Counted from the first letter of the stretch, positions 51,541 through 61,970 are shown. The stretch: DNA of 64,000 nucleotides from Saccharopolyspora shandongensis (GCF_900106995.1 NZ_FNOK01000011.1:62001-126000); one strand, 5' to 3'. The notes: a model not told the origin generated them from the letters alone. A program made the numbers and translations.

Positions 51541-51687
51541 TTCCCATTGAGATCAGAGGGTCGATTTCCATCGAAATCGAACGGATTGTCCACACCCTGC
51601 GGCGTGTCGTGCCGCGACACGCCGCAGGTCCGCAGGTTCCCTTGAAATCGAACCTTCGATTCCCGTTGAAACTGCGGCGGGGCCCGA
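51541..51687. repeat. Gene-end repeat cluster with strong central hairpin
   Basis: Four degenerate copies of a TTCCCnTTGAAATCGAA-like unit (starts near 51541, 51565, 51638 and 51660) surround a perfect hairpin at 51596-51628 (CCTGCGGCGTGTCG / CGACACGCCGCAGG). It fills the space between the convergent methyltransferase 2 and map genes and touches within 7 bases of both stops. The hairpin probably terminates both. Confidence 0.75.
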
Positions 51688-52488
51688 TCAGTCCTCGGCG
51701 GCGGTGAGGACCCAGGGGCCGTCTTCGGTGATCGCCACCGTGTGCTCCCAGTGCGCCGCGCGCGAACCGTCGTCGGTCACGACCGTCCAGGCGTCGTCGA
51801 GCTCCTCGGTGTCCGCCGAACCCAGCGTGAGCATCGGCTCCACCGCGATCGCCATGCCGACCCGCAGCTTCGGGCCGCGCCCGGGCTTGCCGAGGTTCGG
51901 CAGGAACGGCTCCATGTGCATCTGGGTGCCGATGCCGTGGCCGCCGTACTCGGCGATGATCCCATACTCCAGGCCGTCGGCCTTCGCGGCCGCGCGGGCC
52001 GCGGTCTCGACCGCGTGGGAGATGTCGGTGAGCCGGTTCCCGGCCCGGACCTGCTCGATGCCGGCCCACATGCTGGTCTCGGTGGCCGCCGACAGAGCCC
52101 GGTCCTGCGCGCTGACCTCACCGATCGCCAGCGTCACCGCGGAGTCGCCGTGCCAGCCGTCCAGGATCGCGCCGCAGTCCACCGACAGCAGGTCGCCCTC
52201 GGCGAGGACCTCGCTGCTGGACGGGATGCCGTGCACCACCTTCTCGTTCAGCGAGGCGCAGATCGACGCCGGGAACCCGTGGTAGCCCTTGAACGACGGC
52301 ACCGCGCCAGCGTCCCGGATCACCTGCTCCGCGATCGCGTCCAGCTCACCGGTGGTCGCACCGGGCTTCGCGTTCTCGGTCACCGCGGCCAACGTACGGG
52401 CGACGATCAGGCCGGCGGCGCGCATCGCCTCGATCTCGCCCCGCGACTTGAGCTCGATGCCCTTACCCCGACGCAACAAGGCACTCAC
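51688..52488 (-). CDS. map: Methionine aminopeptidase, type I
   Basis: Removes N-terminal Met from new proteins. 266 residues: [20 protein letters not shown], the metal ligands in [39 protein letters not shown] and [15 protein letters not shown] at 52488. Starts 60 bases after adk. Confidence 0.97.
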   Translation of the reverse strand: MSALLRRGKGIELKSRGEIEAMRAAGLIVARTLAAVTENAKPGATTGELDAIAEQVIRDAGAVPSFKGYHGFPASICASLNEKVVHGIPSSSEVLAEGDLLSVDCGAILDGWHGDSAVTLAIGEVSAQDRALSAATETSMWAGIEQVRAGNRLTDISHAVETAARAAAKADGLEYGIIAEYGGHGIGTQMHMEPFLPNLGKPGRGPKLRVGMAIAVEPMLTLGSADTEELDDAWTVVTDDGSRAAHWEHTVAITEDGPWVLTAAED

Positions 52489-52548
52489 CTTCAGGTTCTT
52501 TCTCGATTGCGGTTCCGGCCGGCCGCCGCACGCGGCCGGCCTACCGGC

Positions 52549-53100
52549 TCAAGCGCGGTTGCGCAGCGCTTCCAGCGCGCGGGCCGTGATCTCCTCGATC
52601 GAGCCGACGGCGTCGATCTTCACGATCCGGTCCTGGTAGTACTCCAGCAGCGGCTCGGTCTCCGAGCGGTACACCGCGAGCCGGCGACGGATGATGTCCT
52701 CGGTGTCATCCGCGCGCCCGCGAGCGAGCATCCGCGTGACGAGCTCTTCCTCCGGCACGTCGAACTGCAGCACCGCGGTCAGCTCCGTGCCGCGCTCGCG
52801 CAGCATCTCGGCCAGCACCTCGGCCTGCGTGGTGGTGCGCGGGTAGCCGTCGAGCAGGAAGCCCTTGGCCGCGTCCTCGTCGGAAAGGCGGTCGCGCACC
52901 ATCTCGTTGGTGACCTCGTCCGGGACCAGGTCGCCGGTGTCCAGGTAGCTCTTGGCCTTCTGGCCAAGCGGCGTGGCGTTGCCGATGTTCGCGCGGAACA
53001 GGTCTCCGGTGGAGATGTGCGGGACGTCCAGCTGTTCGCTGAGCACGGCTGCCTGGGTGCCCTTGCCCGCACCAGGCGGGCCGACGAGAACCAATCGCAC
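52549..53100 (-). CDS. adk: Adenylate kinase
   Basis: Equilibrates ATP + AMP with 2 ADP. Walker [11 protein letters not shown] at residues 7-16; [15 protein letters not shown] is the AMP-region signature; the lid is the short form ([19 protein letters not shown]) without zinc cysteines. GTG at 53100 matches family starts; TTG at 53103, better spaced from GGAGG, is an alternative. 183 residues. Confidence 0.97.
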   Translation of the reverse strand: MRLVLVGPPGAGKGTQAAVLSEQLDVPHISTGDLFRANIGNATPLGQKAKSYLDTGDLVPDEVTNEMVRDRLSDEDAAKGFLLDGYPRTTTQAEVLAEMLRERGTELTAVLQFDVPEEELVTRMLARGRADDTEDIIRRRLAVYRSETEPLLEYYQDRIVKIDAVGSIEEITARALEALRNRA

Positions 53101-53278
53101 CAAGGGTCTGCCTCCGAATCAATCCGATCGCGCGCCAACTGCTGACGAGCTCCGCGAACGCCCACCTGCATCCGGGCAGCCGCGTTCACACCCTACGCAT
53201 GGGGGTCGACACACCAGGTCGCCCCACCCGCAACGGGGGTATCCGGGCGTGCGTCGACGCGCGCCCGGACCGTCCAGC

Positions 53279-54592
53279 CTACCGGAGGAAACCCTCGTAC
53301 TTGCGCTGCGTGAGCTGGCTCTCGATTTGCTTCACGGTGTCCAGACCGACGTTGACCATGATCAGCACCGCGGTGCCGCCGAACGGGAAGTTCTGGTTCC
53401 CGCCCTGACCGCCGGTGATGCCGAGGAAGAAGTTCGGCAGGATCGCGATGACGCCCAGGTACAGCGAGCCGGGCAGCGTGATCCGGGACAGCACGAAGCT
53501 CAGGTATTCGGCGGTCGGCCGACCGGGCCGGATGCCCGGGATGAAGCCGCCGAACTTCTTCATGTCGTCGGCGCGCTCTTCCGGGTTGAACGTGATCGAC
53601 ACGTAGAAGTACGCGAAGAAGATGATCAGCGACATGTACAGCAGGATGTGCACCCAGCTGGACGGCGACACGATGTAGGTCTGGATGAACCGCGCCCACC
53701 AGGTGTCCTGGTTGCCGGCGAGCTGACCGAGCAGCTGCGGCAGGTACAGCAGCGAGGAACCGAAGATGACCGGGATGACACCCGCCTGGTTCACCTTCAA
53801 CGGCAGGTACGTGGAGGTCCCGCCGTACATCCGGCGCCCGATCATGCGCTTGGCGTACTGCACCGGGATCCGGCGCTGGGCCTGCTCGATGAAGACCACG
53901 GTCGCGATGATCACGATAGCGAAGGCGCAGACCACGGCGAACACCAGGCCGCCGTGCGACTGCAGGATCGCGCCGCCCTCGGCCGGGATCCGCGAGGCGA
54001 TCGAGACGAAGATCAGCAGCGACATGCCGTTGCCGATGCCGCGCTCGGTGATCAGCTCGCCCATCCACATCAGCACCGCGGCGCCGGCGGTCATCACGAC
54101 CACGATGGTGATCAGGTTGAGCACCGAGTCGTCCGGGATGACCGACGTCGAGCAGCCCTGGAACAGCTGGCCGCGGACCGCGAGCGCCACGATGCCGGTG
54201 CCCTGCAGGATCGCCAGCGCGATCGTCAGGTACCGGGTGTACTGGGTCAGCTTCGACTGGCCGGACTGGCCTTCCTTCTTCAGCTGCTCGAAGCGCGGGA
54301 TGACCACCTGCAGCAGCTGGATGATGATGCTCGCGGTGATGTAGGGCATGATGCCCAGCGACAACACCGACAGCTGCAGCAGTGCACCGCCGCTGAACAG
54401 GTTGAGCAGCGAATAGACGCTCTGCGAACCGCTGCCCTGGATCTCCTCGATGCACTGCTGGATGTTCGGGTACGACACCCCGGGGGCGGGGATCGTGGCA
54501 CCGAGCCGGTAGAGCACGACCATGCCCAGGGTGAACAGGATCTTGCGGCGCAGGTCCGGCGTCGCCAGAGCCGAGCGGAAGGCGCCGAGCAC
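53279..54592 (-). CDS. secY: Protein translocase subunit SecY
   Basis: Channel of the general secretory pathway, 437 residues, ten transmembrane helices. Family blocks: ILFTLGMVVLYRLGATIPAPG (helix 1), NLFSGGALLQLSVLSLGIMP (helix 2), and LPLKVNQAGVIPVIFGSSLL (helix 7). GTG at 54592 follows AGGAGGTTC. Followed by adk and map; separated from rplO by a terminator, so it has its own promoter. Confidence 0.97.
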   Translation of the reverse strand: MLGAFRSALATPDLRRKILFTLGMVVLYRLGATIPAPGVSYPNIQQCIEEIQGSGSQSVYSLLNLFSGGALLQLSVLSLGIMPYITASIIIQLLQVVIPRFEQLKKEGQSGQSKLTQYTRYLTIALAILQGTGIVALAVRGQLFQGCSTSVIPDDSVLNLITIVVVMTAGAAVLMWMGELITERGIGNGMSLLIFVSIASRIPAEGGAILQSHGGLVFAVVCAFAIVIIATVVFIEQAQRRIPVQYAKRMIGRRMYGGTSTYLPLKVNQAGVIPVIFGSSLLYLPQLLGQLAGNQDTWWARFIQTYIVSPSSWVHILLYMSLIIFFAYFYVSITFNPEERADDMKKFGGFIPGIRPGRPTAEYLSFVLSRITLPGSLYLGVIAILPNFFLGITGGQGGNQNFPFGGTAVLIMVNVGLDTVKQIESQLTQRKYEGFLR

Positions 54593-54915
54593 GCGAACCT
54601 CCTGTACGCGAGCCGGTCGGAACCGGCCGGGAAAGATGCGGCAATTTCCGCAGCACCCGATGTTTACGGCACTGCCGGGGCGACTCTAGCAGGCCCGAAC
54701 GCAGCCACGGACGGCGACCGAAGCCTCACTGCTGATCACGGCGTCAGCCATCGGCGAACAAAGACATTCACAATTCCCCCGAAAACCGGGAAAACCACTG
54801 GGCGACGTTCTCGAAATACGCGAAATAGACGCCGTCGCAGCGCGATTCGAGCACCCGCGAGGTCAAGTCGGCCGGCCGGAATCTCCCCGCGCACTTCACC
54901 TGATCGGGAAAAAGG
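54593..54915. other. secY upstream region with a possible short ORF
   Basis: A gap of over 300 bases. A frame at 54899-54768 (minus strand, GTG start) could encode a 43-residue peptide (begins VKCAGRFRPADLTSRVLES, contains YFAYFENVAQWFSRF), possibly a leader. Apart from the extended -10 at 54683-54691 nothing else stands out. Confidence 0.35.
54683..54691 (-). promoter_or_regulatory. Candidate extended -10 promoter of secY
   Basis: On the minus strand TGC TAGAGT; no -35 match at 17-18 bases, so the extended TGn element would be important. About 90 bases before the secY start. Confidence 0.4.
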
Positions 54916-54952
54916 CCGAGGGCCGGGCGACTTGTCGTCGCCCGGCCCTCGG
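54916..54952 (-). terminator. Intrinsic terminator after rplO
   Basis: Perfect 16-nt arms (CCGAGGGCCGGGCGAC and its complement) with a 5-base loop; on the minus strand CTTTTTCCC follows. It is 15 bases past the rplO stop and ends the spc-type operon. Confidence 0.85.
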
Positions 54953-54966
54953 TGGGAAAACCGTTG

Positions 54967-55416
54967 TCAGCGGTCCAGCTTGGTGACCGAACCACCCGCA
55001 GCGGTGATCTTCTCCTGGGCGCTGCCGGTGAACGCGTGCGCGGTCACCTCCAGCTTGATGCCCTCCAGATCCCCGTCGCCGAGAATCTTCACGAGCTCGT
55101 TCTTCTTGACGAGACCCTTGGCGATCAGCTCGTCGATGCCGACGGTGCCGCCCTCCGGGAACGCCTGGGCCAGCCGACCGATGTTCACACCCTGGTACTC
55201 GGTGCGGAAGCGGTTCTTGAAGCCCTTCAGCTTCGGGAGCCGCATGTGGATCGGCATCTGCCCGCCCTCGAAGCGAGGGGAGACGTTCTTGCGAGCCTTG
55301 GTGCCCTTGGTACCGCGGCCCGCGGTCTTGCCCTTGGAGCCCTCACCGCGACCGACGCGGACCTTGTCGCGCTTGGCGCCGGGGGCCGGACGCAGGTCGT
55401 GCAGTTTGATGACCAT
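54967..55416 (-). CDS. rplO: 50S ribosomal protein L15
   Basis: Late-assembly large-subunit protein, 149 residues: [53 protein letters not shown]. Last gene of the operon before the terminator; ATG one base after the rpmD stop. Confidence 0.97.
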   Translation of the reverse strand: MVIKLHDLRPAPGAKRDKVRVGRGEGSKGKTAGRGTKGTKARKNVSPRFEGGQMPIHMRLPKLKGFKNRFRTEYQGVNIGRLAQAFPEGGTVGIDELIAKGLVKKNELVKILGDGDLEGIKLEVTAHAFTGSAQEKITAAGGSVTKLDR

Positions 55417-55417
55417 G

Positions 55418-55600
55418 TCAGTCGACCTCCTCGACCGTCACCAGGTGACGGACGGCGTTGATCATGCCGCGCACGTTGGAGTCATCCGGACGCACCACGG
55501 ACTGACGGATCTTGCGCAGCCCGAGGGTGCGCATGGTGTCGCGCTGGTTCTGCTTGGAGCCGACCAGACCACGCACCTGGGTGATCTTCAGCTGTGCCAT
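55418..55600 (-). CDS. rpmD: 50S ribosomal protein L30
   Basis: A 60-residue protein: [52 protein letters not shown]. Between rpsE (5 bases upstream) and rplO. Confidence 0.97.
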   Translation of the reverse strand: MAQLKITQVRGLVGSKQNQRDTMRTLGLRKIRQSVVRPDDSNVRGMINAVRHLVTVEEVD

Positions 55601-55605
55601 GTCGA

Positions 55606-56217
55606 TCAAGCCCCCTGCTGCGCCGCACGGGCACGCAGGATGAACGCCGGGGCGACATCCTCCAGCGGCAGGCCGCGACGAGCCGCGACCTCCTCCGGCC
55701 GCTGCAGCATCTTCAGCGCGGCGACCGTGGCGTGCACGATGTTGATCGGGTTGTCGCTGCCCAGCGACTTGCTCAGCACGTCGTGGACACCGGCGCACTC
55801 CAGCACCGCACGCACCGGGCCACCGGCGATAACACCGGTACCGGCGCTGGCCGGACGCAGCAGCACGACGCCCGCGGCGTCCTCGCCCTGCACCGGGTGG
55901 GTGATGGTGCCGCCCAGACGCGGGACGCGGAAGAAGTTCTTCTTCGCCTCCTCGACGCCCTTGGCGATGGCCGCCGGAACTTCCTTGGCCTTGCCGTAAC
56001 CGACACCGACCATGCCGTCGCCGTCGCCGACGACGACCAGCGCGGTGAAGCTGAACCGCCGGCCACCCTTGACGACCTTCGCGACGCGGTTGATGGTCAC
56101 GACGCGTTCGAACTGCGGGGTCTTCTCTTGGGCCGCCCCGCCACGGCCGCCGTCGCGGCGGTCCCGGCGGTCCTTGCCGCCGGACTCCCCGCCTTCACGC
56201 CGAGTGCGTCCAGGCAT
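55606..56217 (-). CDS. rpsE: 30S ribosomal protein S5
   Basis: Decoding-fidelity protein, 203 residues: [37 protein letters not shown] and [13 protein letters not shown]. The N-terminal 30 residues are a basic Arg/Gly-rich extension ([20 protein letters not shown]). Confidence 0.97.
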   Translation of the reverse strand: MPGRTRREGGESGGKDRRDRRDGGRGGAAQEKTPQFERVVTINRVAKVVKGGRRFSFTALVVVGDGDGMVGVGYGKAKEVPAAIAKGVEEAKKNFFRVPRLGGTITHPVQGEDAAGVVLLRPASAGTGVIAGGPVRAVLECAGVHDVLSKSLGSDNPINIVHATVAALKMLQRPEEVAARRGLPLEDVAPAFILRARAAQQGA

Positions 56218-56252
56218 CAGGCGTCCCTTCCGTTCTCGTTCTTAGCCACTTG

Positions 56253-56654
56253 TCAGAACTCCAGTCCGCCGTCACGGGCGGCGTCGGCCAGCGCGGCCAC
56301 GCGACCGTGGTAGGCGTTACCGCCGCGGTCGAACACGACCTTGTCGATGCCGGCGTCCTTGGCACGGGCCGCGACGAGCTCGCCGACCTTGGTGGCCTTG
56401 GCCTTCTTGTCGCCCTCGAAGGCCTGGACATCGGCTTCCAGGCTGGTAGCCGAAACCAGGGTGTGGCCCTTGGTGTCGTCGATGACCTGCGCGACGATGT
56501 TGCGCAGCGAACGGGTCACGACGAGGCGCGGGCGCTCGGCGGTGCCGACGATCTTCTTGCGGATGCGCGTGTGCCGCTTGGCGCGGGCAAGCCGACGCTT
56601 GGTCGAGAGGTCCTTGCCCACCGGCTTGCGCTTGGTAGCTGTCGTCTCGCTCAT
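56253..56654 (-). CDS. rplR: 50S ribosomal protein L18
   Basis: 5S rRNA-binding protein, 133 residues: [60 protein letters not shown] 56654 chosen; GTG at 56660 overlapping the rplF stop is also possible. Confidence 0.97.
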   Translation of the reverse strand: MSETTATKRKPVGKDLSTKRRLARAKRHTRIRKKIVGTAERPRLVVTRSLRNIVAQVIDDTKGHTLVSATSLEADVQAFEGDKKAKATKVGELVAARAKDAGIDKVVFDRGGNAYHGRVAALADAARDGGLEF

Positions 56655-56656
56655 GG

Positions 56657-57196
56657 TCACTTACCCGTCTTCCCGACCTTGCGGCGGATGATCTCCCCTG
56701 CGTAGCGGACACCCTTGCCCTTGTACGGGTCGGGCTTGCGCAGCTTGCGGATCCTGGCCGCGATCTCGCCGACCAGCTGCTTGTCGATGCCCTTGACCGA
56801 GAGCTTGGTCGGGCCGTCGACCGCGAACTGGATGCCTTCCGGCGGTTCGATCACGATGGGGTGGCTGTAGCCGAGGGCGAACTCGAGGTTCGACCCCTTC
56901 TGCATCACGCGGTAACCGACGCCGTGGATCTCCAGGTTCTTCTGGTATCCCTGGCTGACGCCGATCACCATGTTGTTCACCAGCGTGCGGGTGAGCCCGT
57001 GCAGCGAACGGCTTTCCCGCTCGTCGTTGGGGCGCTTCACCAGCACCGCGCCGTCCTCGTCCTTCTCGACGATGATCGGCTCGGCAACCTGGTGGTGCAG
57101 GCTGCCCTTGGGGCCCTTCACGGTCACCGCCGGGCCGTCGATGGTCACCTCGACGCCAGAGGGGACGGTGATCGGCAGCTTTCCGATGCGCGACAT
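56657..57196 (-). CDS. rplF: 50S ribosomal protein L6
   Basis: A 179-residue protein: [52 protein letters not shown], and the signature [14 protein letters not shown] near the end. Confidence 0.97.
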   Translation of the reverse strand: MSRIGKLPITVPSGVEVTIDGPAVTVKGPKGSLHHQVAEPIIVEKDEDGAVLVKRPNDERESRSLHGLTRTLVNNMVIGVSQGYQKNLEIHGVGYRVMQKGSNLEFALGYSHPIVIEPPEGIQFAVDGPTKLSVKGIDKQLVGEIAARIRKLRKPDPYKGKGVRYAGEIIRRKVGKTGK

Positions 57197-57212
57197 TGCC
57201 GCTCCTCCTCCC

Positions 57213-57611
57213 TTACCAGACGTAGGCGAGGACTTCCCCGCCCACGCCCTTCTTCATGGCCTGCCGGTCGGTCAGCAGACCGCCGGAGGTCGAGATGATC
57301 GCGACGCCCAGGCCACCCAGCACCTTCGGCAGGTTGGTGGACTTGGCGTAGACCCGCAGGCCGGGCTTCGAGACCCGGCGCAGGCCCGCGATGCTCCGCT
57401 CGCGGTTCGGGCCGTACTTGAGCTCGACGACGAGCTGCTTGCAGTTTTCGCCCTCTTCGACGCGCGAGCCGGACACGTAGCCCTCGCGCTTGAGGATCTC
57501 GGCGATGTTCGCCTTCAGCTTGGAGTGCGGCATCACGACCTCGTCGTGGTATGCCGAGTTTCCGTTGCGCAGACGCGTCAGCATGTCTGCGATCGGATCG
57601 GTCATCGTCAT
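57213..57611 (-). CDS. rpsH: 30S ribosomal protein S8
   Basis: A 132-residue primary 16S binder: [58 protein letters not shown] 57611 or 57605 (two codons later) could be the start; the second has AGG at better spacing. Confidence 0.97.
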   Translation of the reverse strand: MTMTDPIADMLTRLRNGNSAYHDEVVMPHSKLKANIAEILKREGYVSGSRVEEGENCKQLVVELKYGPNRERSIAGLRRVSKPGLRVYAKSTNLPKVLGGLGVAIISTSGGLLTDRQAMKKGVGGEVLAYVW

Positions 57612-57838
57612 GACCTGCTCAACCTTTCTCGTCTGGTTCCGATGGGCCCCGATCGCGCACCACCCTGAGGTGGCCGTCTGGGCCCTGGCCTGGACGAAGT
57701 TCGGGGTTTGCCGGCCGAGCAGCCGGTTCCCTTGTCAATTCGCGTGCAAGCACGGCGTTCGCCGCGGAGCGTGGGCATCAGCCCTGGTAGCGCCTGCTGA
57801 GGGTACCGGCAATCGGTATCACCCCAGCAGGCGGGCAG

Positions 57839-58024
57839 TCACCAGGAGGACTTGCTCACACCGGGCAGCTCGCCGGCGTGCGCCATCTCGCGGAAGCACA
57901 CGCGGCACAGGCCGAACTTGCGGAACACCGCACGCGGCCGACCGCAGCGCTGGCAGCGGGTGTAGCCGCGGACGTTGAACTTCGGCTTGCGCGCCGCCTT
58001 GATAACCAGCGCCTTCTTGGCCAT
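57839..58024 (-). CDS. rpsN: 30S ribosomal protein S14, zinc-binding type Z
   Basis: A 61-residue protein: [40 protein letters not shown]. The two CxxC pairs are intact, so this is the zinc-containing short form. About 230 bases separate it from rpsH; I see no gene in that gap. Confidence 0.97.
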   Translation of the reverse strand: MAKKALVIKAARKPKFNVRGYTRCQRCGRPRAVFRKFGLCRVCFREMAHAGELPGVSKSSW

Positions 58025-58027
58025 CGC

Positions 58028-58591
58028 TCAGTTCTCCTTGAACGGGAAGCCCAGGTGCTTCAGCAGCGCCCGGCCCTCCTCATTGTTGGTGGCCGTGGTA
58101 ACGACAGTGATGTCCATGCCACGCGGGCGGTCGATGTTGTCCGGGTTGATCTCGTGGAACATCGACTGCTCGTTGAGGCCGAACGTGTAGTTGCCCTTGC
58201 CGTCGAACTGCTTCGGCGACAACCCGCGGAAGTCGCGGATACGCGGCAGCGCGATGGTGACCAGGCGGTCCAGGAACTCCCACATCCGGTCGCCGCGCAG
58301 GGTGACCCGCGCACCGATCGGCATGCCCTCGCGGAGCTTGAACTGCGCGATGGACTTGCGAGCCTTGCGGATCTCCGGCTTCTGACCGGTGATGATCGAC
58401 AGGTCGCGGACCGCGCCCTCGATCAGCTTGCTGTCCCGAGCGGCGTCGCCAACACCCATGTTGACCACGACCTTGACCACGCCCGGCGTCTGCATCACGT
58501 TGGAGTAGTTGAACTCCTCGTTCAGCGCCTGGCGGATCTCCTCGCGGTAACGGGTCTTCAGCCGCGGGACGATCTTCTCAGCGGTAGTCAT
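58028..58591 (-). CDS. rplE: 50S ribosomal protein L5
   Basis: 5S rRNA/P-site tRNA contact protein of 187 residues: [60 protein letters not shown]. It ends 3 bases before rpsN. Confidence 0.97.
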   Translation of the reverse strand: MTTAEKIVPRLKTRYREEIRQALNEEFNYSNVMQTPGVVKVVVNMGVGDAARDSKLIEGAVRDLSIITGQKPEIRKARKSIAQFKLREGMPIGARVTLRGDRMWEFLDRLVTIALPRIRDFRGLSPKQFDGKGNYTFGLNEQSMFHEINPDNIDRPRGMDITVVTTATNNEEGRALLKHLGFPFKEN

Positions 58592-58593
58592 GA

Positions 58594-58908
58594 TCAGATG
58601 TCCTTACCGTTACGACGAGAGATGCGAACCTTCTTGCCGTCCTCACCGATGCGGTAGCCGACCCGGGTGGGCTTGCCGTCGGAGTCCACGACCATCACGT
58701 TGCTCACGTGGATCGGTGCTTCCTGGGTGACGATGCCGCCGGACTGCGCGCCACGCTCGGTCCGCGAGACCTTGGTGTGCTTCTTGATCCGGTTGACACC
58801 CTCGACCAGGATGCGCTGCTCCTGCGGGATGGCCTTGATGACCTTGCCCTTGGCGCCCTTGTCCTTGCCGGAGATGACGACGACCGTGTCGCCCTTCTTG
58901 ATCTTCAT
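58594..58908 (-). CDS. rplX: 50S ribosomal protein L24
   Basis: Assembly-initiator protein of 104 residues with the KOW motif: [23 protein letters not shown] 58908 overlaps the rplN stop (ATGA) and has GGAGG 7 bases upstream. Confidence 0.97.
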   Translation of the reverse strand: MKIKKGDTVVVISGKDKGAKGKVIKAIPQEQRILVEGVNRIKKHTKVSRTERGAQSGGIVTQEAPIHVSNVMVVDSDGKPTRVGYRIGEDGKKVRISRRNGKDI

Positions 58909-59276
58909 CACAAAACCTCCGGCGCGAGCGAGATGATCTTCATGAACTTCTTGTCGCGCAGCTCGCGGGCGACCGGTCCGAAGATACGGGTGCCCCGCGG
59001 CTCACCGCCGGGCTTGACCAGCACCGCGGCGTTCTCGTCGAAACGGATGTAGGAACCATCCGCGCGACGCTTTTCCTTCTTCTGCCGGACGATGACGGCC
59101 TTGACCACATCGCCCTTCTTGACTCCGGCGCCGGGGATGGCTTCCTTGACGGTCGCCACGATGATGTCCCCGAGGCCCGCGTACCGCCGACCCGACCCAC
59201 CGAGGACACGGATCGTGAGGATCTCCTTGGCCCCGGTGTTGTCGGCGACACGCAGTCGCGACTCCTGCTGGATCAC
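58908..59276 (-). CDS. rplN: 50S ribosomal protein L14
   Basis: A 122-residue protein: [62 protein letters not shown] start at 59276. First gene of the rplN-to-rplO run; a separate promoter is likely in the gap after rpsQ but none is clear. Confidence 0.97.
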   Translation of the reverse strand: MIQQESRLRVADNTGAKEILTIRVLGGSGRRYAGLGDIIVATVKEAIPGAGVKKGDVVKAVIVRQKKEKRRADGSYIRFDENAAVLVKPGGEPRGTRIFGPVARELRDKKFMKIISLAPEVL

Positions 59277-59374
59277 GTCTTTCTCCTGACCCTAAGTACC
59301 CGGATCTGGCCCGGGCACACTCTGGCGCGCCAAATTTCCGACCTGACGCGCGCGGTCAACTTCCGGCACGAGAA

Positions 59375-59410
59375 CGGCCGGCCGCTGGGAGGGTTCCCGG
59401 CGGCCGGCCG
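59375..59410 (-). terminator. Hairpin after rpsQ
   Basis: CGGCCGGCCGCTGGG and CCCGGCGGCCGGCCG pair with one mismatch around a 6-base loop, 15 bases past the rpsQ stop. It probably ends or attenuates the S10-type operon. Confidence 0.65.
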
Positions 59411-59425
59411 GCCGCACACCTTCGT

Positions 59426-59701
59426 TTACTTGGCCTTCTCGAGGATCTCGACCAGTCGCCAGCGCTTGCTGGCCGACAGCGGACGAGTCTCCATCAGCAG
59501 CACGCGGTCGCCGACACCGGCCGTGTTGGCCTCGTCGTGCGCCTTGACCTTGCTGGTCTGCCGCAGGACCTTGCCGTACAGCGCGTGCTTCTTGCGGTCT
59601 TCGAGGGAGACCACGATCGTCTTGTCCATCTTGTCCGAGACGACGTAGCCCTCGCGCACCTTGCGACGGTTGCGCTCCACGCCCTGTCCTTTCTCGCTCA
59701 T
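59426..59701 (-). CDS. rpsQ: 30S ribosomal protein S17
   Basis: A 91-residue OB-fold protein: [59 protein letters not shown]. Start overlaps the rpmC stop (ATGA). Confidence 0.97.
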   Translation of the reverse strand: MSEKGQGVERNRRKVREGYVVSDKMDKTIVVSLEDRKKHALYGKVLRQTSKVKAHDEANTAGVGDRVLLMETRPLSASKRWRLVEILEKAK

Positions 59702-59940
59702 GCCGCGCCTTCCTCAGCGCCTTCGGGGGAAACCGTCAGGCCCAGTTCGCGTTCACGCATGATCGTGTAGATCCGGGCGATGTCCTGCCGGACCGTGCGC
59801 AGCCGCCGGTTGTTGCTCAGCTGACCGGTGGCCATCTGGAAGCGGAGGTTGAACAGCTCCTCCTTGGCTTCCTTCAGCCGCTGCACGAGCTCCTCGGCGT
59901 TGAGCTCGCGGAGCTCCGATGCGGTGACACCCGCTGCCAT
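59698..59940 (-). CDS. rpmC: 50S ribosomal protein L29
   Basis: An 80-residue exit-tunnel protein: [39 protein letters not shown], and [14 protein letters not shown]. Overlaps rplP (TGATG) and rpsQ (ATGA). Confidence 0.97.
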   Translation of the reverse strand: MAAGVTASELRELNAEELVQRLKEAKEELFNLRFQMATGQLSNNRRLRTVRQDIARIYTIMRERELGLTVSPEGAEEGAA

Positions 59941-60359
59941 CAGAAGTCACCACCCTCGCGGGACACGATCTTGCACTTCATCGGGAGCTTGTGCGCCGCA
60001 CGGGTCAGCGCCTCGATCGCCGTCTTCTCGTTCGGGAAGGTCAGCTCGAACATGATGCGTCCGGGCTTGACGTTGGCGATCCAGGACTCCGGCGAACCCT
60101 TACCGGAACCCTGACGGGTTTCGGCGGGCTTCTTGGTCAGCGGGCGGTCCGGGAAGATGTTGATCCACACCTTGCCGCCACGCTTGACGTGCCGGGTGAT
60201 CGCGATACGAGCCGACTCGATCTGACGGTTGGTCACGTAGCCGTGCTCGACCGCCTGAATGCCGTACTCACCGAAGCTGATCCGGGTACCACCCTTGGCC
60301 ATGCCCTTGCGCTTCGGCGCGTGGCTCTTGCGCCACTTCACCCTGCGTGGGACGAGCAC
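59940..60359 (-). CDS. rplP: 50S ribosomal protein L16
   Basis: A 139-residue protein: [60 protein letters not shown]. Begins 3 bases after rpsC. Confidence 0.97.
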   Translation of the reverse strand: MLVPRRVKWRKSHAPKRKGMAKGGTRISFGEYGIQAVEHGYVTNRQIESARIAITRHVKRGGKVWINIFPDRPLTKKPAETRQGSGKGSPESWIANVKPGRIMFELTFPNEKTAIEALTRAAHKLPMKCKIVSREGGDF

Positions 60360-60362
60360 GTC

Positions 60363-61211
60363 TCAGCCCTCCGTCTTCTCTTCAGCCGCAGCAGCCTGCG
60401 GCTGCTCGCCCTCCGCGGCCTTCTCGGCCTTGGCGGACTTGTCAGCTGCAGCGCGGTCCGCGCCACCGGCACCCCGGCGACGGCCACCGCGGTCCGGACG
60501 GCCACCGCGGTCACCGCGGTCACCGCGGTCGCCGCCGCCGCGCGGCGGACGGACCTCGGACTCCTGCTGCTTCTGCTTCAGGCCACCGACCAGCTCGCCC
60601 TTGTAGATCCACACCTTGACGCCGATGCGCCCGAAGGTGGTGCGGGCCTCGAAGAAGCCGTAGTCGATGTCCGCGCGCAGCGTGTGCAGCGGGACCCGGC
60701 CCTCGCGGTAGAACTCCGAGCGGGACATCTCCGCGCCGCCCAGGCGACCCGAGCACTGCACCCGGATGCCCTTGACCTGCGACGAGCGCATGGCCGACTG
60801 GATGGCCTTGCGCATCGCGCGCCGGAAGGACACGCGGTTGGACAGCTGCTCGGCCACGCCCTGCGCGACCAGCTGGGCGTCCGCCTCGGGGTTCTTGACC
60901 TCGAGGATGTTGAGCTGGACCTGCTTGCCGGTCAGCTTCTCCAGGGAACCGCGGATGCGGTCCGCCTCGGCACCGCGGCGGCCGATGACGATGCCCGGCC
61001 GGGCGGTGTGAATGTCCACGCGGACCCGCTCGCGGGTGCGCTCGATCTCAACCTTCGAGATCCCAGCGCGCTCCATGCCGCGAGACAGCTGCCGGCGGAT
61101 CTTGACGTCCTCCGCGACGTACTCCGAGTACTGCTTGTCGGCGTACCAGCGAGACTTCCAGTCCGTGGTGATGCCGAGTCGGAAGCCGTGCGGGTTGATC
61201 TTCTGACCCAC
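60363..61211 (-). CDS. rpsC: 30S ribosomal protein S3 with long C-terminal extension
   Basis: A 282-residue mRNA-entry protein: [22 protein letters not shown] domain [20 protein letters not shown], and [20 protein letters not shown]. Residues after about 218 are an extension of Arg/Gly/Asp repeats ([17 protein letters not shown]) and an Ala/Glu tail. GTG overlaps the rplV stop (TAGTG). Confidence 0.97.
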   Translation of the reverse strand: MGQKINPHGFRLGITTDWKSRWYADKQYSEYVAEDVKIRRQLSRGMERAGISKVEIERTRERVRVDIHTARPGIVIGRRGAEADRIRGSLEKLTGKQVQLNILEVKNPEADAQLVAQGVAEQLSNRVSFRRAMRKAIQSAMRSSQVKGIRVQCSGRLGGAEMSRSEFYREGRVPLHTLRADIDYGFFEARTTFGRIGVKVWIYKGELVGGLKQKQQESEVRPPRGGGDRGDRGDRGGRPDRGGRRRGAGGADRAAADKSAKAEKAAEGEQPQAAAAEEKTEG

Positions 61212-61627
61212 TACCGGGCACTCCCCTTCTGGCTCTTTCGGGACTTGGTCGCCGCCTTCGGGCGAGACTCGACCTCGACCGTGATGTGGCTGGTCCGCTT
61301 GCGGATCCGGTACGCACGGCCCTGCGCGCGCGGCCGGAACCGCTTCAACGTCGGGCCCTCGTCCACGTACGCGTGGCGCACGACCAGCGTCTCGGGGTCG
61401 AGGGAGAGGTTGTTCTCAGCGTTGGCGATCGCACTGGCGAGCACCTTCGACACCGGACCGCTGGCGGTCTGCGGCGCGAACTGGAGCACGGCCAGGGCAT
61501 CGGCGGCACTCCGGCCCTTGATGAGCTCGACCACGCGCCGCGCCTTCATCGGCGACACGCGGACGAACCGGGCCCGCGCCACTGCGTGCGGGAACTCCGC
61601 AGCAGTGTCGTCGGATCGGGCTGTCAT
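61211..61627 (-). CDS. rplV: 50S ribosomal protein L22
   Basis: Tunnel-wall protein of 138 residues: [37 protein letters not shown], and [20 protein letters not shown]. Its hairpin loop lines the macrolide site; no obviously altered residue was noted. Confidence 0.97.
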   Translation of the reverse strand: MTARSDDTAAEFPHAVARARFVRVSPMKARRVVELIKGRSAADALAVLQFAPQTASGPVSKVLASAIANAENNLSLDPETLVVRHAYVDEGPTLKRFRPRAQGRAYRIRKRTSHITVEVESRPKAATKSRKSQKGSAR

Positions 61628-61670
61628 CCTGCTACCCCTTGCTCTTACTCGTTCGTGTCACAGCCCCGGC

Positions 61671-61952
61671 TCAGCGGCGGCGCGACTTCCGGTCGTCCTT
61701 GACGTGGCCCTTGAAAGTCCGGGTCGGGGCGAACTCGCCCAGCTTGTGCCCGACCATCGACTCGGTGACGAACACCGGGATGTGCTTGCGGCCGTCGTGC
61801 ACCGCGAAGGTGTGGCCCAGCATGTCCGGGATGATCGTCGACCGGCGGGACCAAGTCTTGATCACGGTCTTCTTGCCCGACTCGTTAAGCACGTCCACCT
61901 TCTTGAGCAGGTGGTCGTCCACGAACGGGCCCTTCTTCAGGCTGCGTGGCAT
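61671..61952 (-). CDS. rpsS: 30S ribosomal protein S19
   Basis: A 93-residue protein: [40 protein letters not shown], and [15 protein letters not shown]. Confidence 0.97.
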   Translation of the reverse strand: MPRSLKKGPFVDDHLLKKVDVLNESGKKTVIKTWSRRSTIIPDMLGHTFAVHDGRKHIPVFVTESMVGHKLGEFAPTRTFKGHVKDDRKSRRR

Positions 61953-61970
61953 GTTTGCTTACCTCCCTGC

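Noticed and set aside
59281..59360. Promoter for rplN on the minus strand (TTGACC with a 17-base spacer)
   Set aside because: The paired -10 would be AATTTG, too poor to support without transcript data.
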